Origin: Hoplostethus atlanticus
Lineage: Eukaryota; Chordata; Actinopteri; Trachichthyiformes; Trachichthyidae
Length of the DNA stretch: 64,000 nt
Assembly (NCBI GenBank): GCA_034670405.1
Contig: JAXDDX010000013.1
Span: 4,293,001 to 4,357,000 of the forward strand
Direction: 5' to 3'
The position numbers and the translations under genes were made by a program. The notes beneath the pieces are model-generated. The model was given only the letters and a program-made list of their open reading frames with translations, was not told where the DNA came from and ran no database searches. Shown here piece after piece: positions 13,387 to 27,000 of this stretch (position 1 is the first letter of the stretch; the number at the start of each line of letters is the position of its first letter).

Positions 13387-16300
13387 TGCAGAGGTTTGGC
13401 TGTTAGTCAGTCGAACGGCGCTACTAGAAGCACAGTTTGCTGTGGCTGCCAGGGAGAAGCAACAGGAGAGATGGTCAGAGGACAGGAATGAAAACAGGGG
13501 TTGCCATTTTGAAGAACATTGAGACAAAGAGCAAAGAGTTGGCTGTTCAGGAGTTCAAGATATGGAAGGAACGAAGAGTTATAGAACATTTAACACCATT
13601 TTGTACTCACAGTCATCCCAGTGTCTAAGATAATTTGGTCTATTCTTCGGTGGTGGTAAAATATTTTATGACAGATGGTAAATCTGAAATTCAATGTAAA
13701 AGTTTCTTAAAACAAACAATTTCCACTTTTCCGATGTGCAATTTAAATCACAATGAACGTGTCTGAATACTCCGATGCTAAGAGTCATCAAAAAACAGTT
13801 CTGTAATTAGGTAGCTTGTCAATTAATGCCGGGGGTTAGCTGGGGAGCCTGCTTTTGGTCTGAGGGAAAAAAGGGGATGGCAAGCAGAAAAGTGATGAGG
13901 ATGAAGATGGTGACGATTAAGGCACAAGTGTGTACAAGTTACACACATTTGAATGGTCACACTGACATTCACTCATGATAAGAGACCCTTACTCTGAAGT
14001 ATATATCTTTTGATGTATACTTCAGGTCAGCTGTATACCTTTAAGAAAAGTCACTCGCTGTCAAAAATGATCAAAACCATTTCAAAAATCGTTAGTTTTT
14101 TTAGGTTCTGTTAACCTTGTTACCCTCACTGATTAGTTCTTACTCAAATAACAGAATTAACCCAACAGAAGGAACCCAAACCCATGACCAAAAGCTAACT
14201 CGGTAGTGTTTTTGAGGTATTTGATGAATCATATGATCCATGTGTTGAGTGACTGTAAAGGTGACCGTCCAAACGGACCAAGAGTTGGCTGGTGCTGCCT
14301 GCAGATGTTAAGATGAGGTAGACCCGCATGCACACTAAAGCCCTCTCTGGACAGCATTAAAAGGACAGTAATTTGACGGTAATCCAGGGGCATGCCCGTG
14401 CCAATGTGTCACGCGTCGCCAAACTGTCTTCAAGTAGTACTCTACCACTGCGTCAGTCAGTAATTCTGTGAAAGACCAGTAAAATCCCTGACGCGTTCGT
14501 TCCGGACAGGATAAAATTTACCAATCACCGGACCTCCCCTGGTAATACTGACGCTGTCTGGAGAGGGCTTAACACAGTCATTCGCTCTCTTTCTGGCATG
14601 TAGAGGGGGATGAAGCCGCTCAGGGCTAAGTCAGCGCCGGCACATGCTATCAAGCTGGGAACCCCCTTCTGGAGGGGTCTGAGGCAGGGGATGGTTTTGA
14701 GTTGAGGTAGGAGGGACCAGGCTAGCGCAAGCAGGCTCCAGTCAAATCCGCCCCCTCCGCCCGTGGCCTGTACTAACTTGGTCGCCTGGGTTTGGGTGGC
14801 GTTGGAGGGGGGGCTCTCCTTGTCTTGTCTGAGGGTGGGGTGCGTATGGACTGAGGTACTATCTGCACCGGAGAGCCGGGTGGCATGGCGCTCTGCAGAG
14901 CTGAGGGAGGGAACAACAATAATGACACATACATAGGCAGGAAGAGGACAGAGGGTACCATCTCCAGACCTCCAGATCACCATACCGCCATACCGCCAGA
15001 CCAGTGGAGCACCAAGAAGAAGGCCCGACACCACAGCCCAAAACCATGAGAGCGCACAGCTTCAGCCAAACCCCACTACTGAGATAAGCCGGGACAGACG
15101 GGTCCCGTCAGGATGAGGTGAGACAGAACTGGACCCAGACATACTTTACTGTAGGACTGAACACCTGGACTGTTATGGAAATCAAAGACATTTAGTTCCC
15201 TCAACTGTCAGTAGAATTCATGGGACACTCAGATTAGAAAGGGGCAGGAGAGGAGGAGGTGATGGGAGGGGGAGGAAGTCAAAAAGATAATTATTAATAT
15301 ATATAAAACGTATATATATATATAGACAAATTTCTCAATAAAAATACTTTTCCAGACCTTCCCCTAATGGGAAATAGTACGTAACCTACCCTCGGAGATG
15401 TGGACAGTGAAAGGGCTTCTGGGAATCTGCTGCCCGGCAAACGTCACATAGATGGTATGAGGCCCCTCCAGGACGGGCACATAGGTGCAGCGGAAAATAC
15501 TGTCTCCCTTGTTCTCCAGAACAATCTCCACTGTATCCCTCCTGCTATGGGAATCCACAATGATGACACCCACATCTCCAGCACCCGCCCCTGGTGGACA
15601 GATGGAGGCAGAACAAGTCTTTCAGTGTGGAGGAGAAAAATGCAGCAGTGGCTTTCTGAAATCTGTCTGATACTGCACCAATGGCTGACTTATTTCAGCC
15701 TGAACTAGCTTTGCAGGCTTTGGTTCACTCTCATGTAATCGACATCGTCATTCCTAACCCAAACCCTTTAAGGGATATTAAAGGTGCAATAAGTGATGTT
15801 GGTAGGCGAAGGGCAAGGGGAGGTGGAAGGTGGAAGGTGTATTCAAAGCCTCAACTTTGTTTTGACTCAGTAGCCTCCTCTAGTGGCAAGAAAAATCGCT
15901 TAATTGTCCCTTTAAGTACAAGTCATCCTCCTCTCTCCCAATCTTTCCTGTCTCTCTCTCTACCTAACTGTCCAATAAAGGCAAAAAAAATAACCTTTAA
16001 AAGAAATAAGTCAAGAAAAACAAAAAACACTGTTCATAATGGTTTGGTCTGTCGCCCTGCTGCTTTCTGCTGTTTGAAACTCAATCAAACTGCCTTGCAT
16101 GTTGCCACGCCAATTTCGCTGGCCATGTCTGAATGACCAGCACGAATTTTAGGTTGTTACAGCACGTAGCACAGTATAATATATATACCTGCAGTGTAGA
16201 TGTCAAAGTATGTGGGCTTGTTCGCCACATTGCCCATCGACTCCAGTCCCGGCCCTCTGGCCTGCACCTTGTTGGGGTCTCCCAAGGCCTTGGAAACATT

Positions 16301-18439
16301 CACCGCAAAGGGGCTTCTGTCAATGTCTTGCCCAGCAAACAGCACCTTAACCTGGGAGGGGCAGAAACCACAGCCCTGTCAGACTCTGTAAAACATCAAA
16401 TAAATGATGAACTCGAGTTGCCGTTACGCGCTTACTTGATGAAGACCCTCCACTTTGGGCAGGTAGACGACAGAGTAAGTTCTGTTCTTGTCATTGTTGG
16501 GGATCACTCTGGCCTAAGTTGGAGAGATGGAAATAGTAGAATAGAATGAATGAAATAGTAGAGAGGTTTGAGTTTTGGCTAGTTTAGTAGTGTTTCATAA
16601 ATCGATGTTTGCGTTCCCACCTCCTCCGTGTGTCCCTCTGGGTCCTCCACATAAACCAGGACCTCGCCGAGACCGGCCTCCACCGTCTCCACCAAGAACT
16701 CTGCTGGCTTCAGCACTATGTTGCCTCTAGGTTCAATACCTTACAGACGAAATGAGAGAAAAGTAGATGGATGAGCAAATAAAATATTGTCAGGCCAGTC
16801 AGACAGTAATATTAATAATAGCACTACCGCTGACAGAGACCACGATGCTGTAATGTTGAGAACACTGCGAATTTGAGTATGTAATGAATAAAAAATGTGT
16901 TGTTTGGGACTCCAAGCTAAAGTTTTCCAAAGGCGATGTATTCAGGTTATTTTGGTCTCCATTTGGTAAATCGGAGAAGGCAAAAGCTCAAAAACAGACC
17001 TGGATTTTTAGGCTGAGGTGCCAAGAGGAGCTTTGATTCCTAAACTTTGGTCTGCCTCTGGATGTCAGTTTCTCTGCAGCACACAGTCTTCAGTTTAATC
17101 ATATCAACGCTTTATATATTTGATGGAAGGAGCATTAAATCAACCTTACCTTGCTTTACTACTAGCTGCAACAATGCATTTCACATTTCTCTACATCTCA
17201 AATAGCTTGTGGGAGCGTTTGTCCTAGCTAGTAGAAGATTCATTTCAAGTTCCCTGGTGTCCTGATAAGATAAGTCGTGTCATTTTACAACATGAGAGTG
17301 TCTGATTTTCATATTGTTTGTTGGACTTCTTCATTGTAAGTTAATCCTTTGTTGTAGATGTAACACTAGTGTAGCAGGCCTTGCTAAGCGTTGCTATGCT
17401 ATGTTGCTCTTGCTATGTTAGCAGTAATGTTAGCTGTCAAGTTGTGGTAGTGAGCTGTCAGTGATTTCATTTTTTTTGGTATTGTTGTGTTTTCAGGTAG
17501 CTTTTCAAAACTTGAAAATATGGCGACTGTGGTTTTGCGTTCTTGTAAGTGTTAGCATCAGCTGTAGCCGGTCACCACTGTTGTCTGTGTTGTTAGCTAG
17601 TTTTTACTTCATACATTTTCAAACTAATCAAATGTCTCAAGGTATTTGATTGGGCCTACCTGGTCCGTAGGCCTTGGCCTTCTTAGGGTGAAGGGTCTTG
17701 GCCCGCAGTGGGGCCCCTGGCTTGAGCTTGGCTTTGGGGAACTGGGACAGGTAGGTCATCACAGAGTGCTCGTCCACATTGGGATCGACAATCTCCTCTG
17801 GGGCGATCACCTACAGCAGGAAGCGAGGATGAACACGGGGGGTACAAGGTTACAGCAAAGCACACAGAAACAAAGCATTGCAAAGTCTCAGATAATCCTA
17901 TTAACGACTAAATAACTCCCTTAAATCCATAATTGAGGGCTAAATGGAGTGTCTTTCTGCTAAAACCACATCAGAGAGGGGAAGTAAATGGGGGCACATG
18001 CTAAACGAACAGTTATATCTGCCTGTACAGAACATCTTTAATTAATGAGCAGTGGAAACCGTCCAAAAAGAATCAAAAGCGGCTCGGGTGATATTGGGCT
18101 TAATTCTATTGTGTCCAAAATAACAATGTGCGTTCTGCTGATGGACGGGGGACAGAAAGAAAGAGTGGGAGGAGAGAGAGAGAGAGAGGAAAACATGCCG
18201 GGGGTGAATTGTTTTATAGTCACGTAATGTAATTAGTGATTAGACAATCCCCCTTCTGGCGAGTGTAGTCACTCAAAAGCTAAAATAATGGAATTATGAG
18301 GCCGCCAGTGATAGCATGTGTAGCGGTGAGTGAGTCAGCTCTGCAGCAGCTGGTAAACACATGAAAGGTAAATGTTAAATAGCGGCGCTTATAATGGACC
18401 CCTTGTCCCTCATTACCTTCTGGAAGACAGGTGGGAGGG

Positions 18440-18488
<49 letters not shown>

Positions 18489-20995
18489 TTAACGTAAAGC
18501 CTGCAAAGCCCAGGGGGAGTAGCTTTAGGAGGAAACAGACATGAGTAGATTACACATGCCATGCAAACTCGCTGCTCACTCCAGAATAGCGCAGTGTCAG
18601 TAACACAGTTCACATTCATGATCAGACGTTTTATGTTTTTCATGCAAAGCCCTGCACAACAGTAAATGTACTTCTGCCCGCTGCCATTAAACTGGAGGTT
18701 CCTCCCTGACCGCAGCTGCATAAAAACAGTGTGTAAAAACTGCAATGAAATTTTAATTTTCTTTTGCACATTATATTTCTTCATTTAATTGTGCAATGAT
18801 GATTTTAGTAAATCAATTCTTCATTTAAAGGCAGTAATGTATCCCGGGATGTCTCCACCACTGAATAAGTGGGGGGGGGGCGAGGGAGTCACCCTGCCTT
18901 AAAGAGCTCCTCGCCCTAAAAGAATTTCATTAGTCTCAGTGAAGAGTTTTACTGTCCCATGATGGTGTAAATGCTGTTTCAGAGGCTTTTCCACCCTGAC
19001 AAGACTACAAATTGTAACCAATTTGTATTGCACAAGAGGATTTCTAAACTTGTAATGAGTATATTTGACTAAACATTGTGATGCAGACCGGGCTTGTATC
19101 CACCAGAGTGCTTGAATAAGCAATAAATCTGAATCACCAGAGACGTCTCGGCTGCACCGTCTAATTCTACAGCAGGAAACCTTCTACAGTTATGCCCTTT
19201 TTCACTATCTCCTCTTCTCTTTTCACTGAGTCACTGTTTTCACTTTCTCTCAAGTCCTGGGCCAGCTAAACCCTTGGCTGCAGGGCCCGAGGGGCATGTC
19301 TAGAAATAGCCCGTATCGGCATTTAGCACGTCTAAATGGATAGCGCGGTGTTGAACTCTGCCCAGTTGATCAGGCTGGTACTACTTTCTTCATTTGTACT
19401 ATTAAGGTCAGCATGGGTAGAAAAACATACATACAAGGCCCGGTCCACCCGCTGCAGCCAAACACACGAACACACTTCAACAGCTCGAGAAAAAGGCCAG
19501 GCCTCTCATGATCTCAGTCCTTGCTATTTATTTATTCCTCCATGTTTCTTCTGCTCACTCTCATGTTTACCCCGCTCTCTGATAACGCAAAGCAGATTTC
19601 TCTGCAGTGTTTTTCTGCAGATGTGCTGATCCTGCCTGCAACCATTTGACTTTGAAATGATTCTCGATTAAGCCAATTATGAAGCAATCGCGTTTATTTA
19701 ACGCAACAAAACACAGGTCCGACTGAGACCGATCAGAGGAGAGACACTGACACGCTAATTAGAAACACACACACACACACACACACACAAAGCAATTTTT
19801 TCCCGTCTTAGACTACACGTGTTCAGTTAGTTATCTTGCTCCATGCCAACACACACACACACACACACTCTCTCTCTCTGCAAGGACCATGCCAATAAAG
19901 ACCTAATGGACCTAGCCAATGCACCTAATACACCTGGTCAATATCTTCTGTCAGCTTTTTTTGAAAACAGCTTCACCCACAATATTAAACACGGGTTTGC
20001 CACGGGGCATGCTGCAGCATTATGAAACATAAATCCTTGCAGTCATTCAACCTCACATACATAATGCCATAAGGCCACCAGAAAGAATGTAACTTTAAAG
20101 CGGCACTACTATGCAATTTTCACGTTGGCAGCGAGAAGTAACTGTTACAACTTCTGCAAATCCACCATATTTATCTTTGTCCCTTTTTGGCCACATATTG
20201 CTCAGAGTACGGTTCAGTGTTTTCTCGCCAGGTGACGTTACCTGCGGCACGCCCAGCCAGTCATCAGCCTGTTGCATGGCCTCTCTGGCATTCTCCACCG
20301 GCTGGCTAGGATCCCATGTCTCCCAGTCCGGACACAGACCTGGAGGAGAGGACGAAAGGAGGGGAGAGGAGTTGGTAAAAGAATCCACACCAATTTGCTT
20401 TCATCACATGCCGGCCATATTTGATTTTTGTCACTAAAAAACTAATAATTAAGGTTTCACTTGGGGGATCCTTTTCCTAAGTTCCATCATCATCACTTAC
20501 TAACAGAAGGAAACAGGTTTTAGACTGTCCTTTTTAAAAATTCCATGTAATTTATTTTTCCTACTGGGCATATCTCAATATAATGAGTTAACAGGTGAAA
20601 AAAAGTTTTGCCAATTTTTTTTCTCATTTCTCATTTCCACCAATTTTTTTTTCTCATTTGTTTTTATGTATTTATTAATACACACCAACATTATCCTTCG
20701 ACGTAGCAGAGAGATGAAAAAAGGTCCAAATGAAAGACGACAGCAACTGGAACATCCATGATATTGATCTGCTGGTTAGCTAATGTCTATTTGTGTCGGT
20801 TGTAGTCAACAGCTAGTTTTAACCAGCTAACGTCAGCTAACAAGCAGCTAGCATAACAAATGTCACTGTTAAAGAAGCATCATTGAGGATATGAAGCAAA
20901 AATGTTAGCATGTTTAATTTTTTTTACAGATTTTTTATATATGCCTAAGACTTTTGCATAGTACTGTATACAGTATAAGGATAATAATCAATGCA

Positions 20996-21055
<60 letters not shown>

Positions 21056-24000
21056 GCTCCCAAAAAGGAATCCAGTCCACTACTCTCACGATCGCTATCT
21101 TTCTTTCCTTTAATCCTTTAAACCGCAGAATTAAATCCAAGATCGTTTTACCTTTACATTGGAAACAAACAGCAGCGTGCTGGTCAGCAGAAGGAAGCAA
21201 CCGACATAGTAAGTGAGCGAGTGATTCCCTGTGTCTTACTGAATGGGATAAAGTCATACATGCGGTGTGATTATGCGCCTAATAGGATTTACACTCTTAG
21301 AAAGACTAGCGGCATACACAAACGCAGGGGAGCATCCGATCCACAAGCAGGAGGGGGTGAAGAGGGATACGACGAGGGATGGGGGGTGGGGTCTAGGGTT
21401 GAACAAGGCCTACATGTTTCTGAGTCTATTATTTAGGAATTTGCCTCCAGTGCTTTGCCTGCCTTGTACTTTCTCCCCGGACAGAGCAGCTTCCTGAAGA
21501 AAACTTCACTAGCTGCCATATGAAAACAGAGGTGTGAGGCGAAGGGATATTAAACAACTACAGGGCAGGAAGAGAAAGTGTGTGTGTGTGCGTGGGGAGC
21601 AATGGCAAAATGCAATGACAGAGCTACATCCATAATAAACCACAAAAGCATTCTTCAGACAAACGCAGACAAACAGCCTTGCAGGTTTGCATGCAGAGAT
21701 AATAAAACAAGGCGACTGAGAAAGGCAGTGGGAAAGATTAATTGCCTTATGTGCATGCATGCGTGCAAATCCTGTATTAGCTGTTGCTTAGTGCTTCATT
21801 GTAGTGTGAAGGACGAGCCATGGAGTACCGCTAGATAGGCCTTGTTTTCCCTTAACGTCTCTGCCCTATGCCTGTTGTTCCTCACAGACACATGTGCACA
21901 CAATAAAACCGTCCAGGGGGCTCCAAGGTTTCATGAGCAGTGGATCTGAGGGCAATTCAAATCTCAGGATTGTGAATATGCCCTGAATAACACATTTTTA
22001 CAGAGGGATGGGGCTACCTAGGTGGATATATATTGGATGTGCATGTCCATGGAAGGTAGGAGGTGGAAGATGGTAGAAGGCAAACTCAACAATTCTCAAC
22101 TACAACAGGATGCTGGTAAATTTACAGCACCGCCAAACATAGCTCATGAAAAAAGACACAAACCACAGGAATATTGGAACAGAGATCCGAGGTGGAAAAG
22201 GTATTTGCCATTCCCCAAGTGCTCAATCAGTTTGTGAAGCCAAAGCAGTAATGTCAATAGCAGAAACTGCATTGAACTTGAAGTAGTTGAACCTTCGCCA
22301 ACCGCTCACTGTGAAACAGTTCAATGGGCTCATACATTGAATATGAACAATTTCTACCCATGATTTCATGCACTAGTAGTGGATAGGTTAAGCTTCTACC
22401 AAACCCTGTTGGCAAGACAGCAAAAGCACCTTAAAAGCGTATACTGTACAGTTTTTACTCCTTACTATCCAGAGGGCTGAACAAGGCTACAGAATGGCAC
22501 TTTTCATTTTTGCATTGCCCATAGTGTCATCCGTCTCCATAGCAACCTGGGCTGCTTGTGCTTGCGCCAGAGAGGAGATAGGCAAAGTGTAAGGGCCACT
22601 CCACATTGACATTCCTGTGCAGGCCTCTCAAACAGTGTCCCTGACGTCATGACATCATGTTGGAGAGCTGCCACACGTCAGACAACTCCAGGGTATCAAG
22701 GTCATGTGGAGCTCCGTCTACATGCTGCTCAGCTGAGGATTCTGGACATTGTCCCTCCATCAACCGATCTGATGCTCCTGATGTTTGTGCTGCACCTCCT
22801 GCTGAAGCTAAATTAACTGGTGTTCACTCACTGAACCGAGTCCTTTTCTCTTGCTCCAGTTTGACCTCCCTGTCATGCAAGAGGTGAGGCAGGCCCTTGG
22901 GAGGTGAGCCCAGGGCTGGTGGACTAAAAAAAAAAAGACCTGTCAAAAATATTTTTTACCGGCCATTTTCATACAAATAGATCCTTCCTGTTTTTCAATG
23001 CTAGTTCATGTACAGAATATTCAATAAAGAGACAAGAGCAGATTTATACAATACAACTCATTTATACAATAGATCTTTTCATCTTTTTTTGTGTCACCAC
23101 ATGGGAATTAGGTTAAGCTGTAACTTATAGTTAACTTTAGAGTAGTTAACCATCCATGCAGCGGAGAAACAGAATTTTAGACGCTACCACTCTGTGTGGA
23201 GCAGCGTAACGGGCAGCCAATCAGGAACCTGTTTGGTACAGAGCAATTGTTTTGCGTTGATTTGATTGGCTCACAGTCAGAGAGCGCAAAGTCACATAGG
23301 GACAAAGTTAAAGACCATAGACTGTATGTGACATTAAAAAAACATTAAAAAAAGACTGTGTATTTGAACTTAAACTGTAAGAAAAATGCCAAGTAAGGGA
23401 AACGTCCATTTACTCATTTAATAGGAAATGCATTGATGAAAATGAAGTGTAGCAGTGTTACAATGTAGCGACGGAGAGTTGATAAACTTAGGAGAAGTAG
23501 CAGAGCAGAACCAAGCATGTAACTATGAGAACTTTAATTCATTCACTAATTAATTAATTCACTTTTATTTATTTAATCTTATTTGTTTTTATGTTTTATG
23601 TGTATGTATATTCCATGTGTAGTTTGTTCATTCAGTTATACTTTCATAAAAGTTTGTGGGATTGTGTGTAATCTTCAGTCCTCTCTATTTGTCTGATTCT
23701 TCATCTGTATGCTATTCTCTGCTGCTGCGATGACCCATGGGAATCATTTAAGCTTCATCTAAACGACTCTAATCATCTTCCCATTTATATCCATGGAACG
23801 GTTATTGTGCCTCATCTTTTAATTTCATTGATCACCGCTTCAAAAAGTCATCACCTGATTGGAAAAAGCTCATTTGTTCCATTTAATCTGCCGGTTTTAA
23901 TGTTTCGTTCCCATTTTCCATGGGATAATTGGGATGCATTTATCACCTATCACTCTAATAATATGTTTAATCTAAGTGACCAATCTCTATAGACACCGAG

Positions 24001-27000
24001 AAAGGACCCCCAAACACACACACATTTATACGTGTGTGTCCATGGGTCTTTCCTGCCTCTCTCAACTTTGAACTGTTTAAAAAAATCAAAATGCCCCAAA
24101 AAATCTCCCTCTAAAGAAGTCAAAAAATTGAAAGCACAAACAGATGCCACCTCCTAAATCTGTTAGATGAATGCATAAGTTGGAGAGTGGTTTGTTTTGC
24201 TGCCTCTGCCTCTCTCCAACACACTTATACAGCCTCTCCAAAGCAAACAAACTCTGGCACACACAGAAAAACACAAACAAGGCACTCAGATCAGCAGTTT
24301 CCCCTCATGAAAAAAATATGAAAATTAGCACATAAAAACACAGACGCAAAAATAATCTCACAAGACAAATGCTTAGATACTGTAAACAAACAGAACCAGC
24401 CTCTCCGCTGCCTCGTCCCCTATGGCAGTTTATCTGTGAGCCAAACGATTATTGATGATAAATGCAATGTAAACCCGTTCCATAAATGGAGAGTCATCAG
24501 CCTTCTGTTGGTGGGAGGTGAGGCAGAAGTCCCCTAGATGTGGGTTTTAGGGAGCCTGACTCCCTGCCGGGAACGTGGGCCACATTAAAGGGTGCTTTCA
24601 CACAAACAACCAGGGCTAGAGTACTGACAGCTCCCCCCACTGGGGATCACTCAGCCTGGGGGCAGCTGCGCCTCAGTGACCCCCAGGACTTCAGCCACAG
24701 GCAGCGTTTTCTCTTGAGGGTTTAGGGATTGAATGCCAGTGTCCATCCCTCTCTCTCCCTGCTGGTCTCCTTTCATCTGATTATTTTCTAACGAGAGAGA
24801 GGTTGCTGCTAATTTTGAAGGATGAAGTCTGGGAGGGAGATAGGGGAGGAGGGTGGAACGGGGCACCGAGAGGACATACAGCACAGTCCCGTCTTTCCTC
24901 CCCCTCGGCCTGCTTTGCTTATTTACTGCAGCCTCGTGATCACAAGTGGCGTGATCAGAGCAAATTCGAGGAAACAACTCTCCTTTTAATGCGGTTTATG
25001 AGTTGAATCAATCAAAGTATTAGTGTCCAAAGGTGTGCCAAAAGTGCACTTTTTATCTACTTCCTCTCTAGCCCAGCCAAGCGTTTCCTGAGTGATGTCA
25101 TATTCAGCAACCCTATTAGGAGCCCCTTTAACTTTGGGTGCCTCCCCACACTGGGCCCTCGACCACAATATGCAGTAGATGAATGAACAGGCAAATTCAG
25201 TGAGGTCAGCTTTGCCTTAACTAGTCTTTGTTTGTGAGACGAGGATTACTGGAATTGTGGCGTCTTATGAGGAGTTCTGCTTCAGCACCCATGGGAGCAG
25301 AACTGATCGTCCAACCTTTTAAAGGAGCAGTTCACCCCAAAATAGTGTTATCCTAGATAACTCCTAGACTCCTTCTTCATGTGTAGTGTGACAACCAAAT
25401 CAAGGAAATTGGCTGATTCTGTCTGCAACTTGGCAGCCAATAGAGAGCTCTCTAGCATGCACCGCCCCCGACCTCCTCTATTGGCTGGTGAGTTGTAAAC
25501 AAACAGGATCAGCGCATTTCCTTGTTTCATTTGCCACACTACTCAAGAAGAAGTTTCCTCTACCTCGACTAACGCTACATAATGAGAGGTATATTGGCAC
25601 AAAAGTACAATTATTTGGCTACAAAACACTTAGGCTACGTTCACACTGCAGCTGAAAGTGTCTCAATTCAGATTCAGATTCCGAAATCTGATTAGTTCAA
25701 ATCAATGTGAACAACAAAAAGCGGCATGGAGTCACATTTTTTCAAATATTTCAAATCCAGATCACATTTATATATGGTATTAAATCTGATTCTCAGGCAC
25801 GCGTCTTGTACTTGAACGTTCAAATCAGATTTTTTTGTATCGCCTGAAGTCATCGTCAATCCAAATCTTTGAGCATCTTACATGTTAGCTAGCTTGACCA
25901 AACTAGCGTGGCACAAAGAAGATGTGACGTTTTTTATTATTGTCAATCTGCGTCTGTCTTTCTGAAGTGTCTTACAGTTCACATTGGTATCGGATATAGG
26001 CTACATTTTAAAATAGATATGAACAGTCACCAAAAAAAAACGGATATGAGCCACAATTCGGAATTGAGCGTAATTGCCTGCAGTGTGAACGCAGCCTTTT
26101 ATTATTCTGCATGAGTTGATTAGAGAAATTTAGTGGTCATTTTATGGCCTTTTTGGAACACTAAACAACCCCGTTTACTTCAGTTGTTAGAGAAAGCTGA
26201 GATGTAACTGCAGTAGCTAACTTGCTGTGTGTTGGTGGTCATACAAATGTGATATTACTACTACTTCCTGTGGCCCATTGCCTGTTCTTACCAGGGGCAC
26301 AGTTGTCCACCAGGGCTCCCAGGGCCTTGCCGTCCCTCCAGTCACGGTGGAAGTTGTTGATTGGAAGCTGGGGCACCTTGTTCTTGATCCAGCCGAGCAG
26401 ACGCTGCTTCGGGGTCAGCTTCTTGGCATCTTCGTCATCCTCATCCTCCCACATGGGCATGGAGATGGAGTAGTGGAGGATAAGGGTCCAGATCAGACCC
26501 AGGATGAGCTTCAGGTTCCCATCCACGATGGCTTTAGAGTCTGGGGAAGAGGGGAGGAAGGGGTTTTAACAAGGGAGGTGAGCATCTTGTTTAAGCTGCT
26601 GGTTCACACAATTAGCCGGAAATACACACAGTTGCAAGGGCGTTTGTATAGTTCTATAGTTTATTATATAGTTTGCATGTACACGTGTTTATATAAAATA
26701 AGAAAGAAACTGTAAGCGTAAGAAAGGTCTTCAGTATTTGAAAGGATCCCCCAGGCACCACAAGATCAGCCGTCATTCATTAAGCGGTAACCATGTGGCC
26801 TTGTGTTGTGTACCCCCAGTGAACTAGGGCAGCGTTAGCCTTCAGCTACTAAGGCAAACAGTGTGCTTTAAAGCCTTCAGCTGGCACAACAACAACCACC
26901 ACCCACATCTGTATTTACTCTGCCATTTACTGCACCCCTGGCTGGCCAGCCTCAATGCCACGCTCATCATTACGCAAGTACAAGATTGAAAACACTCCCA

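Larger units (their letters stand above)
12302..15389 (-). other. flnc intron 8
   Basis: 3.1 kb. It holds two copies of a CCCTAA-rich dispersed repeat (about 12375-12465 and 13165-13383), the second ending in a CA microsatellite. The stretch 12470-13160 may be an old degraded element (it begins gggacggactta), but I cannot place it. From 13390 to 15389 I see no recognisable feature apart from an AT-rich tract at 15293-15325. Confidence 0.7.
20340..26291 (-). other. flnc intron 2
   Basis: 5.95 kb. It holds a Tc1-type end (20900-20975), an (AAC)20 tract, a hAT-like foldback (25633-26096) and a start resembling TTAA-type MITEs at 25320. From 21060 to 25310 I recognise nothing beyond low-complexity runs. 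Confidence 0.7.

Noticed and set aside
14525..15047. 169-residue minus-strand open frame in flnc intron 8
   Set aside because: No family resemblance, composition like intronic sequence, and no splice context linking it to flnc.
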